15,646 nt of DNA, taken from the NCBI GenBank assembly GCA_028283985.1, contig JANQSQ010000040.1, forward strand, positions 1 to 15,646, in the 5' to 3' direction. The DNA is from Rhodothermales bacterium. Its GTDB lineage: Bacteria; Bacteroidota; Rhodothermia; Rhodothermales; VXPQ01. A model generated the notes under the pieces. That model was given only the letters and a program-made list of their open reading frames with translations. It did no database searches and was not told the DNA's origin. A program made the translations under genes and the position numbers. Positions 1 to 7,559 of this stretch are shown here, piece after piece; positions within the stretch are counted from its first letter, which is position 1; each line of letters begins with the position of its first letter.

Positions 1-785
1 CGCGCCCACAGCACCCAGGCGGAGAAGATGCCATAGAACAGTGTTTGCACCAGCGTCGAATGGAAAAAGCGAGCACCTTTTTCACCTTCGAAGCGGATAC
101 CGAGCGCTTCTTCCAGAGCCGAACGGACCCCCTTGAGCGATTCCGCATCGCCCGCTGACTCGACTCGTGCAAGTCCGTCACGGGCATAGGATGCAAGCAG
201 CCAGGCCAAGTCCTTCGGCTCGGCGATTGCGGCGCGATGAGAAAGCGCACGCGACAGATACTCGCCCAGCCCTGCACCAATTTTCTGGGCGAAGGCGCGA
301 GGCTTCTCCAGTTTTTGGTGAAAATCGTCTGCGTTCTTGGCCAGACAGAACGACTCGAGCACAGTTTCCCCGCCGTCAGGATTCGGACCGACGAGCGCGA
401 ATGAACGCAGGTTCGTCACCAGCACGAGACGATAGCGATCCCAGTAGCGTGTTACCTGATCGCGAACGGTCCCTGTTTGCGTGTCCTCGTCCGGGGGCTT
501 CACCTCCACCACGCCACGTTCCGGAATCTGTCCCTTGCGCGGCTGGCCTTTCTGCACCTGCTTCGCCGTGTAGAGACCGACGTCGGGATGCCCGGACCCC
601 TGGTCGGCCAATTCGCTTACGCAGAACACTTTCGGCTTGAGCGTGGCCCCGACGGCGTTCAGCAACGCCGCGAGTGCCGGGTAGTAAGACCGTTCTCCGG
701 TTGCTCCGCCCGATGCGTGTATTCGCCCAAGTTCCTTAAAGTAGACCTCGACCGCCGCCGTCAGTTTTTTGTTCGCCCCGGCCAT
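1..785 (-). CDS. Type IIG/ISP-like restriction-modification protein, N-terminal part (cut by window edge)
   Basis: This minus-strand reading frame starts at ATG 785-783 and stays open for 261 codons to the window edge. An in-frame TAG lies three codons upstream, which supports this start. The N-terminal domain carries a PD-(D/E)xK-type nuclease signature: a Glu at residue 31, then GHPD with Asp68, then VVEVK with Glu94 and Lys96. It is followed by RYWDRYRLVLVTNLRSFALVG, a stretch typical of the nuclease half of large single-chain enzymes that fuse an endonuclease to an N6-adenine methylase. Such proteins usually run to about 1000 residues or more, so the methylase and target-recognition parts should lie outside the window. 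The expected role is cutting unmodified foreign DNA. Its position back to back with the ATPase/DUF4276 pair suggests a defence island. The exact class (IIG or ISP) cannot be settled from this part alone. Confidence 0.75.
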   Translation of the reverse strand, partial: MAGANKKLTAAVEVYFKELGRIHASGGATGERSYYPALAALLNAVGATLKPKVFCVSELADQGSGHPDVGLYTAKQVQKGQPRKGQIPERGVVEVKPPDEDTQTGTVRDQVTRYWDRYRLVLVTNLRSFALVGPNPDGGETVLESFCLAKNADDFHQKLEKPRAFAQKIGAGLGEYLSRALSHRAAIAEPKDLAWLLASYARDGLARVESAGDAESLKGVRSALEEALGIRFEGEKGARFFHSTLVQTLFYGIFSAWVLWA

Positions 786-1099
786 CAACTTCTAATGTCC
801 TGCAATAACTGTAACAACTACACGGCGCAAGATACGATTATGGATACAAACTATGCCGCTGCACCGCCGATACAAGCTGTGTTCTCCTTGCGGTGAGGCG
901 CCTCTTGAGAAACTTCATCTTTGATTTGCGTTGTAGCCAAGGCCTGTTTATTTCAAAAAATCGTAGCTTCCCAAGCGGAAACTTCCATTGAGGAGCAAGA
1001 CTTATAGATAAACAAGATCCCGTTGTTGCCGGAAATAATGGCGAGTGGTCGAACGATGAAGCCCAGATACTCCTGCACACGATCTGTGGAGATATACCC
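786..1099. other. Divergent intergenic region between two defence-type transcription units
   Basis: These 314 bp separate the restriction gene (leftward) from the ATPase gene (rightward) and must hold both promoters. I see no convincing gene here. Open frames across it are short or run antisense into the ATPase gene. I cannot assign a -33/-7 pair of the Bacteroidota type with confidence on either strand. The ATPase start is preceded by a weak purine stretch (GTGGAGA) about 10 bases upstream. Confidence 0.5.
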
Positions 1100-2314
1100 A
1101 TGAAATTCATCCGTAGCCTTGAAATAAGCGGCTTGTTGTCGTTTCCCCCAGATACGCCGCCCTTCGAACTGCATGATCTGAATGTTCTGATCGGACCGAA
1201 CGGTTCTGGAAAAACGAACATCCTTGAGGCACTGGAACTTCTTCGCGCCACGCCGACAGATTTTGCTGCCGCGATCCGGGATGGTGGCGGAGCAACGGAA
1301 TGGTTTTGGAAAGGAAGTCCCGTAAGCAAGGTGGCGAAAATCGAAATCGAGACCAGCGGTCATCCCACCAGTATGAGAAATCTGCACGAACGGCCGCTTC
1401 GCTATCGCCTTGAGTTTGGCTTGGCCAAAACACGAATTGAAGTGCTTGACGAGGCGATCGAGGAAGCGGAGCCTCAAACCGGACATGACAAACCTTATTT
1501 TTATTATCGTTTTGAGCAGGGACGCCCCGTCATCAATGTCAGAAATGAGGCTGCTCCTGGCCACAGGGGAAAATCAACGCGACACCTCCAGCGTCAGGAT
1601 TTGCTTCCGGATCAATCCGTTCTTGCCCAGATCAGGGATATGGATCGGTATCCGGAGATTACTCGGCTGGGCCGACAGTTCGGACAAATTCAGATGCTGC
1701 GTGATTGGACCTTCGGGCGCTACACTGAAGTGCGGAATCCACAAAGAATCGATCTACCAGACGATCGACTTTTTGACAACTGCCATAATCTCGCTTTGGT
1801 ATTGCACAAATTAGAACGCAATCAGAAGATATGGTCTGAATTCAACAAGATGCTGAAACGTTTTTTTCCTCGCGTGGAACGGATGTCCACAGGAATTTCC
1901 GGCGGTGGACTCCAAATCTATCTGCGTGAAATGAATTTCCCTTCTGAAGTCTCGGCGACACGCCTGTCGGACGGCACGATCCGGTTCGTGGCGTTACTTG
2001 CCACGCTGCTGATGCCTTCGCCGCCCCCGCTGATCTGTATCGACGAACCGGAGTTGGGCTTGCATCCGGATGCCGTATCTCTTATCGCCGATCTGATGAT
2101 CGAGGCGTCCGAACGCACGCAACTCATTGTGGCAACCCATTCCGATGCGCTTGTCTCCGCCCTGTCGGCGAAACCAGAGGCCGTCATTGCCTGTGAACGG
2201 GTTGGCGCGGGGACAACGATGCGACGGCTTGATTCCGCCAAACTCGCTCATTGGCTGGAGGAATATGCGCTTGGCGACCTATGGCGGATGGGCGAGTTGG
2301 GGGCGAATCCATGA
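1100..2314 (+). CDS. ABC/RecF-type AAA ATPase (AAA_21-like), probable defence protein
   Basis: This is a 404-residue cytoplasmic ATPase of the SMC/RecF/OLD-like class. It opens with the typical KFIRSLEISGLLSF strand. Walker A is GPNGSGKT (residues 32-39). The ABC signature is LSDGT (289-293), Walker B is LICIDEPELGLHP (311-323), and the switch His is in ATHSD (about 347). The middle part (about 60-285) is the variable lobe found in AAA_21 proteins. No nuclease domain is fused to it. Its stop overlaps the start of the next gene as ATGA, so the two are almost certainly translated together and act as a complex. Comparable two-gene systems (PARIS, AbiL, OLD-like) use such an ATPase as sensor or scaffold for a Toprim-like effector. 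The family call is firm; the defence role is inferred from the partner and the neighbouring restriction gene. Confidence 0.9.
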   Translation: MKFIRSLEISGLLSFPPDTPPFELHDLNVLIGPNGSGKTNILEALELLRATPTDFAAAIRDGGGATEWFWKGSPVSKVAKIEIETSGHPTSMRNLHERPLRYRLEFGLAKTRIEVLDEAIEEAEPQTGHDKPYFYYRFEQGRPVINVRNEAAPGHRGKSTRHLQRQDLLPDQSVLAQIRDMDRYPEITRLGRQFGQIQMLRDWTFGRYTEVRNPQRIDLPDDRLFDNCHNLALVLHKLERNQKIWSEFNKMLKRFFPRVERMSTGISGGGLQIYLREMNFPSEVSATRLSDGTIRFVALLATLLMPSPPPLICIDEPELGLHPDAVSLIADLMIEASERTQLIVATHSDALVSALSAKPEAVIACERVGAGTTMRRLDSAKLAHWLEEYALGDLWRMGELGANP

Positions 2315-2916
2315 GCAGTATCGCGATCTATATGGAGGGGGGCGGAAAGAAGAGAGCAAATTCCAGGGCCATGCTACGCACAGGCATGGACGCGTTTCTG
2401 GCCGAAATCAAGAATGCCTACCGAGCGAAAGAATGGCATTGGAAACTGGTTGCTTGCGGCGGTCGCGACGAAGCATACAAAGGTTTCCGGAATGGAGATG
2501 CCGACATTGTAGTGCTTCTGGTGGATTCGGAAGAGCCAGTGGGCAAATCGACAAAGCCGACCGATCACTTGATAGCGCGGGACAAATGGAATCTCCACAA
2601 CGCCAACGACGATCATATTCACCTCATGGTTCAGTCTATGGAAGCGTGGATTGTCGCCGATCCGGATGCGCTCGCCGCATATTACGGACAGGGTTTTCAG
2701 AAGAATGCTCTTCCTCGCCGTCAGAATCTTGAAAAAGTGAACAAGGATGATATTGGGGATTCTCTGGACCGAGCAACCCAAAAAACACAAAAAGGGAAAT
2801 ATCATAAAATCCAGCACGCCAGACATCTTCTTCAACGTATAAATCCGGCCATCGCACGCAAGCGTTGTCCTCATTGCAACCGGTTGTTCAGGACACTTCC
2901 TAAACTTATTCCCTGA
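2311..2916 (+). CDS. DUF4276 family protein (Toprim-like), partner of the ATPase
   Basis: This 201-residue protein starts at ATG 2311, which overlaps the ATPase stop by 4 bases. The frame is open further upstream, but the family's N-terminus, a strand ending in EGGG, follows directly from this start. Residues that fit a Toprim-like acid cluster are Glu9 in MEGGG and Asp72/Glu74 in LLVDSEEPV. Further family landmarks are CGGRDEAY (49-56), HLMVQSMEAWIVAD (104-117), YYGQGF, and a C-terminal PHCNRLF block. I recognise the overall pattern as DUF4276. No signal peptide or membrane segment is seen. By analogy with AriB, RloB and OLD nucleases it may be the metal-dependent nuclease effector held by the ATPase; that activity is inference. 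A candidate terminator and an inverted-repeat stack follow. Confidence 0.85.
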   Translation: MSSIAIYMEGGGKKRANSRAMLRTGMDAFLAEIKNAYRAKEWHWKLVACGGRDEAYKGFRNGDADIVVLLVDSEEPVGKSTKPTDHLIARDKWNLHNANDDHIHLMVQSMEAWIVADPDALAAYYGQGFQKNALPRRQNLEKVNKDDIGDSLDRATQKTQKGKYHKIQHARHLLQRINPAIARKRCPHCNRLFRTLPKLIP

Positions 2917-2944
2917 GTGAATCGAAACCCTTATCGTATCCACT

Positions 2945-2991
2945 AAAGGGCCGGACTCGCCGGGTTCCAATAATCCGTTATTGCCCCTTTT
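2945..2991 (+). terminator. Candidate terminator after the ATPase/DUF4276 pair
   Basis: AAAGGG (2945-2950) can pair with CCCTTT (2985-2990), and a small internal hairpin AATAA-TCCG-TTATT sits at 2969-2982. The structure ends in a short T run and lies about 30 bases after the DUF4276 stop. The long, partly unpaired interior makes it a weak call. Confidence 0.35.
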
Positions 2992-3049
2992 GAGTAATTT
3001 TACTCCTTTTTGGAGTAGTTTTTACTCCATTTCGGAGTAGTTTTTACTC
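2992..3049. repeat. Stack of three inverted repeats (GGAGTA...TACTCC) at 21-22 bp spacing
   Basis: Three palindromic units follow one another. They are GAGTAA-TT-TTACTC (2992-3005), GGAGTA-GTTTT-TACTCC (3012-3028) and GGAGTA-GTTTT-TACTC (3034-3049). The gaps are also pairable, because TACTCC at the end of one unit can fold with GGAGTA of the next across 5-base T-rich loops. The array can therefore form either three hairpins or two in the alternative register. It sits between convergent genes (DUF4276 ends at 2916, the CbiX-like gene ends at 3137). It could be a bidirectional terminator, a protein-binding array with about two helical turns per unit, or an RNA switch. The sequence shows the symmetry only. 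Confidence 0.75.
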
Positions 3050-3136
3050 AGAACGGTGAATTGCAGGTGCGCTTAATCTCCCTGCATCCTTATGCAATTC
3101 GAGCTTGGCCCGGGAGAAAACGAAACCCGACCCCCG

Positions 3137-4081
3137 CTACGGCATTGCGCACGCTCCGAGGGGCGACGCCAGACCGGCCGAGCAGAAATTGGCCGCCGCG
3201 CGGGAGGCGATCCATTCCGTGACCAGATGGTGCGGGAGCAGTCCGTCGGCAGGTACGTACTCCAGCCCGTCAAGCACATCGCCGTAGGGGCCGAATCCGG
3301 ATATGCGGTACGGGATCACTACGACATGGTCCCGGCGTTCCGCCATTTCCGCCACCGTGGCTCTGATGTGCCGTTCCGCCTCGGCTCTCGGTTCGTCCCA
3401 GTCTTCTCTGAGGGTCGCCACATGTACTTCCCCGTAGCCCGCGGACCGGAGCGCCTCCGCCGCATCCTGCATGGCGGCCAGCACCCGGTTATTATCGTCT
3501 TCGGAGCCCATGCCGTGCGCGATGAGCATTACCCCGGCATCTTCCGGACTGGATGCGTTCTCGTTTGCGCGGGCCAGCAGAATCCGGGAGGCTTCGCTGG
3601 AGCCCATCATTCCCTGGCGATCCAGCAGGATGCGGCTGTCCGTCTTAAGGGGCTTGAGATGGGCGCCGTCCATCAGGTGGTGTCCCATGATCGCCTGTTC
3701 CGGCGGATCAGTGCGCAGTCCGAACAGAAACTCGGTCTGATGCAGGAAGGCGTCGCCTGAAATAAACAGTCGCACTACCGCCACCGTACTTGCGCCGCGC
3801 TCGCGGAGCGAGTCCAGCGAGGCTTGCAGCGTTTCAGGATTCGCCATGCCGAACGCCAGGGATACAGGCAAGCGGTCACGAAGTCCGGCGATGGAAGCGT
3901 CCACCTGCTTGTTCCATTCCGCGCCGCCGCCGTGCGCCATGATCAGCACCCCGAGACTATCCCCGGTCGGCTCCGCCGCTTGCTCGTGAGAGAGAGGCGT
4001 TGTTTGTGTCCAGCCGCTAACCATCCAGAGTATGGCGATGGCAGCGCATACAGTCCGGGCGCGTTCCGATTTCCACATCAT
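3137..4081 (-). CDS. Exported CbiX/sirohydrochlorin chelatase-like protein
   Basis: From the start at ATG 4081 (a second ATG follows directly) this protein has 314 residues. It begins with a basic MMWKSERAR segment and a hydrophobic stretch ending at about WTQ, which is a signal peptide. I prefer this start to the upstream ATG at 4225, which would add about 48 unlikely residues and hide the signal. The mature part has two CbiX-like halves, each opening with a chelatase-type His motif: LIMAHGGG and, later, LIAHGMG. Family members insert Co or Fe into sirohydrochlorin. Here the export signal and the lack of any cobalamin or siroheme gene nearby make that role uncertain. A periplasmic metal-binding or metal-handling job is possible. 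It lies 140 bp downstream of sulP on the same strand, with an AT-rich gap between them. Confidence 0.75.
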   Translation of the reverse strand: MMWKSERARTVCAAIAILWMVSGWTQTTPLSHEQAAEPTGDSLGVLIMAHGGGAEWNKQVDASIAGLRDRLPVSLAFGMANPETLQASLDSLRERGASTVAVVRLFISGDAFLHQTEFLFGLRTDPPEQAIMGHHLMDGAHLKPLKTDSRILLDRQGMMGSSEASRILLARANENASSPEDAGVMLIAHGMGSEDDNNRVLAAMQDAAEALRSAGYGEVHVATLREDWDEPRAEAERHIRATVAEMAERRDHVVVIPYRISGFGPYGDVLDGLEYVPADGLLPHHLVTEWIASRAAANFCSAGLASPLGACAMP

Positions 4082-4140
4082 AAGACTATGGGCAGATTGC
4101 TTATTTAAATTGAGTCTAAATATAAATATATGACATGTAC
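4082..4140 (-). promoter_or_regulatory. AT-rich putative promoter of the CbiX-like gene
   Basis: This is a sharply AT-rich patch in GC-rich surroundings, directly upstream of the CbiX-like start. On the minus strand it contains TATATTTA (4124-4117), one base off the Bacteroidota -7 consensus TAnnTTTG. I see no clear -33 element, so this is a candidate only. Confidence 0.3.
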
Positions 4141-4221
4141 GGGTCTGCCCTGAAATGTGAATGTGTTGCGAAGACATGGAGGCGCATGAACATATACGCC
4201 AACTACTCTGCACGGCGCCGT

Positions 4222-5901
4222 TCATCTTTTCTCGATGGGCTTCGTTCCATCGGCGCCGCGCTCGTGGAGGAGATGCTTGGACAACCGCTTCGCTTCATCA
4301 AGGCTGTCCACGAAATATCCGGCGGGGACACGGCGAAAAACCTTGAGAGATCGCAGCGTCCTGGCCACGTCGCCAGACAGGCCCAACACAACGCAGGCGG
4401 TGTCGTCGTCGATGGCGTTTTGGACGAGTTCCTCGATCGCGAGCGCAGCGCTATCGTCTACGCCGGTGGTCCCGGAAAAATCGAGGATGATGATATCGTG
4501 ATCCTCGATGTCCGCAGCAATCGCTCTGGTCAGTTCGTGTGCGGAAGCGATCGAGAAACTTCCCCTCAACCTGATGAGACCGACCGGTAGATTATAGGGA
4601 TCGATATCTTCCGGAGACGGAAAAAAATCGAGGTCCAGAAGTGGCACCGAAACCACGCTTTCCAGTTCGCTCTGCGCCAAGTCTCTCGAGCGCACCACGC
4701 CCGCCACGATCAACCCGAGCGCCACGGCGGTAACCAGATCGACGAACACGGTAACAAGGAAGGTAAGAAGCATTACAAGAACGTACTCAAACCGGATCGT
4801 CCGCAGGCGGATGATGAAACGCCAATCAATAATATCCCAGCCGATTTTTATAAGAATGCCGGCCAGAACGGCAAGCGGAATCGGTTCGGCAATCCAGCCG
4901 AAGCCGAGCAGCAGGCCGAGCAGGAGGAGCGCGGCCAGGGCGCCTGCCAGCGGGCTGCGCCCCCCGGCCCGGATGTTGGTGACGGTGCCCATAGTGGCGC
5001 CCGCTCCCGGCAACGCGCCCAGAATACCGGCCGCCAGATTGCCGAGGCCTTGCCCGACGAGTTCACGGTTGGGGTTGTGGCGGGTGCGGGTTTGCGAATC
5101 CGCTACCAACGAGGTCAGCAGGCTGTCGATGGAACCGAGAAGCGCAAGGATCAGCGCCGGTTCCACGAAGCCCCCGATCAAGCCCCACTCCAGTTGCGGC
5201 ATCTGGAATGCGGGCAGGCCCGCAGGAATCGCGCCGATGGTTCGCGCCTCGGTGAGCCAGAAAAGCGCGACGCAAGTGCCGAGTATCAAGGCGGCCAAGG
5301 GGGGAGGCAGGAAGCGTCGTATCCGGCGGGGCCAGAAGACGCAAGTAGCCAAGGCGGTCAACCCGACAGCAAGATCGTGCGGATTGGGTTTGGCGATGGC
5401 GTCCGGCCAGGCCGCAATCTGGACAAGCGGCCCTCCCGGAACCGGCTCGGCGCCGAGGATGGTCAGAACCTGCAGGACTATGATGATCGCACCGATCCCG
5501 GTCATGAAGCCGGAAATCACGGAGTAGGGAGTGTAACTCACAAAGCTGCCGATCCGGAGGAAACCCAGAGAGATCTGTAGCAGGCCGGCCAGCATGACTA
5601 TGGTGAAGGCGATTGCCAGATCGTCCGCATACAGGGTGACAACCGCCGCCATAGCAACAGTCATCGGGCCGGTGGGGCCCGAGATCTGCGAAGGCGTGCC
5701 GCCGAACACGGCGGCAAAGAATCCCACTGCAACGGCGCCGTAGATTCCGGCAACCGGCCCCAACCCCGAGGCAACACCAAAGGCCAATGCCATCGGAAGC
5801 ATCACAATCGCGGAGGTGACACTGCCGAATACGTCCCCTGTAAAAGTGGACCCAACCGACGCGAAAGAGAGATTTCCCTCTTTTTTTCCGAACAATTTCA
5901 A
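4222..5901 (-). CDS. SulP family inorganic anion transporter with STAS domain, IS-derived N-terminus
   Basis: This 559-residue inner-membrane SulP (SLC26-like) carrier is expected to move sulfate, bicarbonate or another small anion. The transport domain starts at about residue 23 (DVFGSVTSAIVMLPMALAFG) and includes the conserved GGTPSQISGPTGPMTV region. A cytoplasmic STAS domain covers about 438-545, with the LDFSG...GVDDSA loop at about 473-486. The start is a TTG at 5901-5899, with AAGGAGG at 5912-5906, 4 bases upstream on the coding strand. The first in-frame GTG and ATG after it are residues 33 and 34, inside the first membrane helix. A usable start must therefore be this TTG, or the TTG at residue 3. 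The start region and codons 1-21 coincide with an IS3-type end, so the native N-terminal tail seems to have been replaced. The substrate cannot be read from sequence. Confidence 0.88.
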   Translation of the reverse strand: MKLFGKKEGNLSFASVGSTFTGDVFGSVTSAIVMLPMALAFGVASGLGPVAGIYGAVAVGFFAAVFGGTPSQISGPTGPMTVAMAAVVTLYADDLAIAFTIVMLAGLLQISLGFLRIGSFVSYTPYSVISGFMTGIGAIIIVLQVLTILGAEPVPGGPLVQIAAWPDAIAKPNPHDLAVGLTALATCVFWPRRIRRFLPPPLAALILGTCVALFWLTEARTIGAIPAGLPAFQMPQLEWGLIGGFVEPALILALLGSIDSLLTSLVADSQTRTRHNPNRELVGQGLGNLAAGILGALPGAGATMGTVTNIRAGGRSPLAGALAALLLLGLLLGFGWIAEPIPLAVLAGILIKIGWDIIDWRFIIRLRTIRFEYVLVMLLTFLVTVFVDLVTAVALGLIVAGVVRSRDLAQSELESVVSVPLLDLDFFPSPEDIDPYNLPVGLIRLRGSFSIASAHELTRAIAADIEDHDIIILDFSGTTGVDDSAALAIEELVQNAIDDDTACVVLGLSGDVARTLRSLKVFRRVPAGYFVDSLDEAKRLSKHLLHERGADGTKPIEKR

Positions 5902-6038
5902 GCTGCCTCCTTTTTCGGTAACTTCCCATCCAAACCGTAATAAACTTCATCCGGCGTTCGGTTGTCAAGGCCTTGGTGCGGGCGTTCTTCGTCGAAGCAG
6001 CGCAGGTAATCGGCGACCTCATCCTGCTCCGCAATCAT
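5898..6038 (-). pseudogene. IS3-family transposase, C-terminal fragment
   Basis: This 46-codon frame ends in a block typical of the IS3 OrfB (rve_3) C-terminus: VADYLRCFDEERPHQGLDNR followed by TPDEVYYG. The catalytic DDE core is absent. The stop TGA (5900-5898) overlaps the TTG start of sulP, and the last codons (K-E-A-A) contain the AAGGAGG that serves as sulP's ribosome-binding site. The ATG at its 5' end is the other strand of the folA start (CATG at 6036-6039). It is therefore probably not a true start but marks where the fragment is cut. Confidence 0.75.
5906..5912 (-). promoter_or_regulatory. Ribosome-binding site that fixes the sulP TTG start
   Basis: AAGGAGG on the minus strand lies 4 bases before TTG 5901 (10 before the in-frame TTG at residue 3). 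It is unusually strong for this window and lies inside the transposase tail codons. Confidence 0.6.
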
Positions 6039-6570
6039 GACCGATAAGCGCCTCGCCGGAGCAGAAATCGTACTCATTGCCGCCGTGGCGGAGACGAACC
6101 GGGTCATCGGCAAGGAGAATCGGCTGCCCTGGCATCTTTCCGAAGACCTGAAGCGGTTCAAACGATTGACGTCGGGCCATCCCATGATTATGGGTCGGCG
6201 CACGTTCGAGTCGCTTGTAAACGAGTTCGGCGGACCGCTGCCCAACCGGCGTTTGCTGATCGTCACGTCCCAAGGCAAGCTCAAGGGATATCCCGACATC
6301 GAGACCTTCCCCGATCCCGAGGCTGCCCTGACCGCTGTGCAGGAAGCGCCGCGCGTCTTCATCGGCGGCGGCGCGACCATCTACGAGCACTTTCTCGAAC
6401 GCGCGGATCGGTGGGAATTAACCATCGTGGAAGGGAATTATCAGGGAGACACTTTTTTTCCCCGATACGAACACCTGATCGGAACCCTGTTCAGGAAAAC
6501 CGGGGAAGATCGCCACGACGGATTTCGTTTTTTGACCTGTGAACGGATGGACGCTGCGGATCGGTTTTAG
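6037..6570 (+). CDS. folA: Dihydrofolate reductase
   Basis: This 177-residue cytoplasmic enzyme reduces dihydrofolate to tetrahydrofolate with NADPH, supplying one-carbon units for thymidylate and purine synthesis. The family's first strand is IVLIAAVAETNRVIGK. The substrate-site block NRLPWHLSEDLKRFK has Trp32 and the catalytic acid Asp37. MIMGRRTFESL (50-60) and the nucleotide-binding IGGGATIYEHF (109-119) follow, and TFFP lies near the end. Length and motifs are complete. The start at 6037 adds about ten residues before the conserved strand. There is no clear Shine-Dalgarno, and the upstream DNA is the IS3 remnant, so the promoter may be IS-derived too. No thyA lies beside it. Confidence 0.95.
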   Translation: MTDKRLAGAEIVLIAAVAETNRVIGKENRLPWHLSEDLKRFKRLTSGHPMIMGRRTFESLVNEFGGPLPNRRLLIVTSQGKLKGYPDIETFPDPEAALTAVQEAPRVFIGGGATIYEHFLERADRWELTIVEGNYQGDTFFPRYEHLIGTLFRKTGEDRHDGFRFLTCERMDAADRF

Positions 6571-6589
6571 AGAACTATCCCTGCCATAA

Positions 6590-6622
6590 GCGCCGCGTTT
6601 GCGGGCGCCGGCGCGCTTTTCT
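6590..6622 (+). terminator. Candidate rho-independent terminator after folA
   Basis: GCGCCGC (6590-6596) pairs with GCGGGCGC (6601-6608) across a GTTT loop with one bulged G. A C/T-rich run CTTTTCTTTC follows from 6616. It lies 20 bp after the folA stop. The T run is offset from the stem by about 8 bases, so this is moderate support only. Confidence 0.4.
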
Positions 6623-6644
6623 TTCATAATCAGGGTATATCGCA

Positions 6645-7559
6645 ATGCATGGTTACCGGCGAACGCCTTCTTGTGCGCTCCGCGTGTTCTGCGCGCTCCT
6701 TCTTGTCCTGCTGACCGGCTCATGGGCAGCGCACTCCGGCATGGCGCAGGACGCCATACCGTTGTGGCCCGAGGGAGCGCCTGGGGCCGTGGGCGAGGAA
6801 GCGGAGGACACCCCGACGCTTACGATCTACCTTCCCGAAGCGCCCGCTGCGAGCGGGGCGGCGGTGGTCGTGTGTCCCGGCGGCGGGTACGCGCATCTCG
6901 CGATGGATCATGAAGGCAGGCAGGTTGCCGAATGGCTCAACGAGCGCGGCGTCGCGGCCTTTGTCCTGAAGTACCGCCTCGGGCCGCGCTACGGTCATCC
7001 GTCTCCGCTCATGGACGCGCAGCGGGCGATGCGGTACGTCCGGGCGAATGCTGACGGGCTTGGCGTCGATCCGTCACGCATAGGCATCTGGGGTTTCTCG
7101 GCGGGTGGGCACCTTGCGGCCACGACCTCCACGCATGTGGCGCCGGCCGTACCCGATGCGGCGGATCCCCTCGAACGCCATTCCTCCCGGCCGGACTTTT
7201 CGATCCTTGCGTATCCGGTTATTACCATGACGGATCCCTTCACGCACCAAGGGTCCCGTCTCCATCTGCTGGGAGAAGAGTACGATCCCGATCTGGCGGA
7301 CCGACTTTCGAACGAGAAGCAGGTAACCGCCGATACGCCGCCGGCTTTTCTGTTCCATACGGATGACGACGGACCGGTCCCCGCGGACAACAGCGTGGCG
7401 TATTACCTTGCCCTGCGTGCAGCGGGCGTTCCTGGGGAATTGCACATCTACCGATCCGGTCCCCACGGAGTGGGTCTGGCGCCCGACGATCCGGTGCTTT
7501 CTACCTGGCCCGATCGTCTTGAGGACTGGATGCGGGTCCAAGGGTTACTGGGAGAGTGA
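6645..7559 (+). CDS. Secreted alpha/beta-hydrolase, acetylxylan-esterase-like
   Basis: This 304-residue exported hydrolase has a basic start (MHGYRRT), a long hydrophobic segment (about 11-29) and a likely cleavage site near MAQD (33-36). The mature protein has the BD-FAE/esterase-lipase layout. CPGGGYAHLA (77-86) is the oxyanion-hole loop, GFSAGGH (150-156) carries nucleophile Ser152, HTDDDGPVP (238-246) carries the catalytic Asp, and PHGVGL carries His274. LWPEGAPG after the signal is typical of polysaccharide-deacetylating esterases in Bacteroidota and Planctomycetota. A role in removing acetyl groups from plant or algal polysaccharide is likely, but the substrate is not determined. Its stop (7557-7559) abuts the stop of the convergent ilvD gene with no gap. 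Confidence 0.85.
   Translation: MHGYRRTPSCALRVFCALLLVLLTGSWAAHSGMAQDAIPLWPEGAPGAVGEEAEDTPTLTIYLPEAPAASGAAVVVCPGGGYAHLAMDHEGRQVAEWLNERGVAAFVLKYRLGPRYGHPSPLMDAQRAMRYVRANADGLGVDPSRIGIWGFSAGGHLAATTSTHVAPAVPDAADPLERHSSRPDFSILAYPVITMTDPFTHQGSRLHLLGEEYDPDLADRLSNEKQVTADTPPAFLFHTDDDGPVPADNSVAYYLALRAAGVPGELHIYRSGPHGVGLAPDDPVLSTWPDRLEDWMRVQGLLGE

Larger units (their letters stand above)
5839..6038. mobile_element. IS3-family insertion sequence remnant (right end plus transposase tail)
   Basis: A terminal-repeat-like sequence, TGTAAAAGTGGACCCAACC (5839-5857), reads inward from 5839. Facing it is the 3' end of an IS3-type transposase on the minus strand (stop at 5898). The 59 bp between the stop and the outer TG edge is a normal distance for an IS3 end. 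The rest of the element is gone, and folA begins at 6037. The remnant fills the whole sulP-folA divergent region. Confidence 0.65.

Noticed and set aside
2992..3049. A CRISPR array
   Set aside because: The units are only about 16 bp, the gaps are 5-6 bp and themselves pairable, and no cas gene is present.
4811..5580. Long plus-strand open frames opposite sulP
   Set aside because: They are low-complexity Arg/Pro/Ala-rich products antisense to the membrane helices of SulP.
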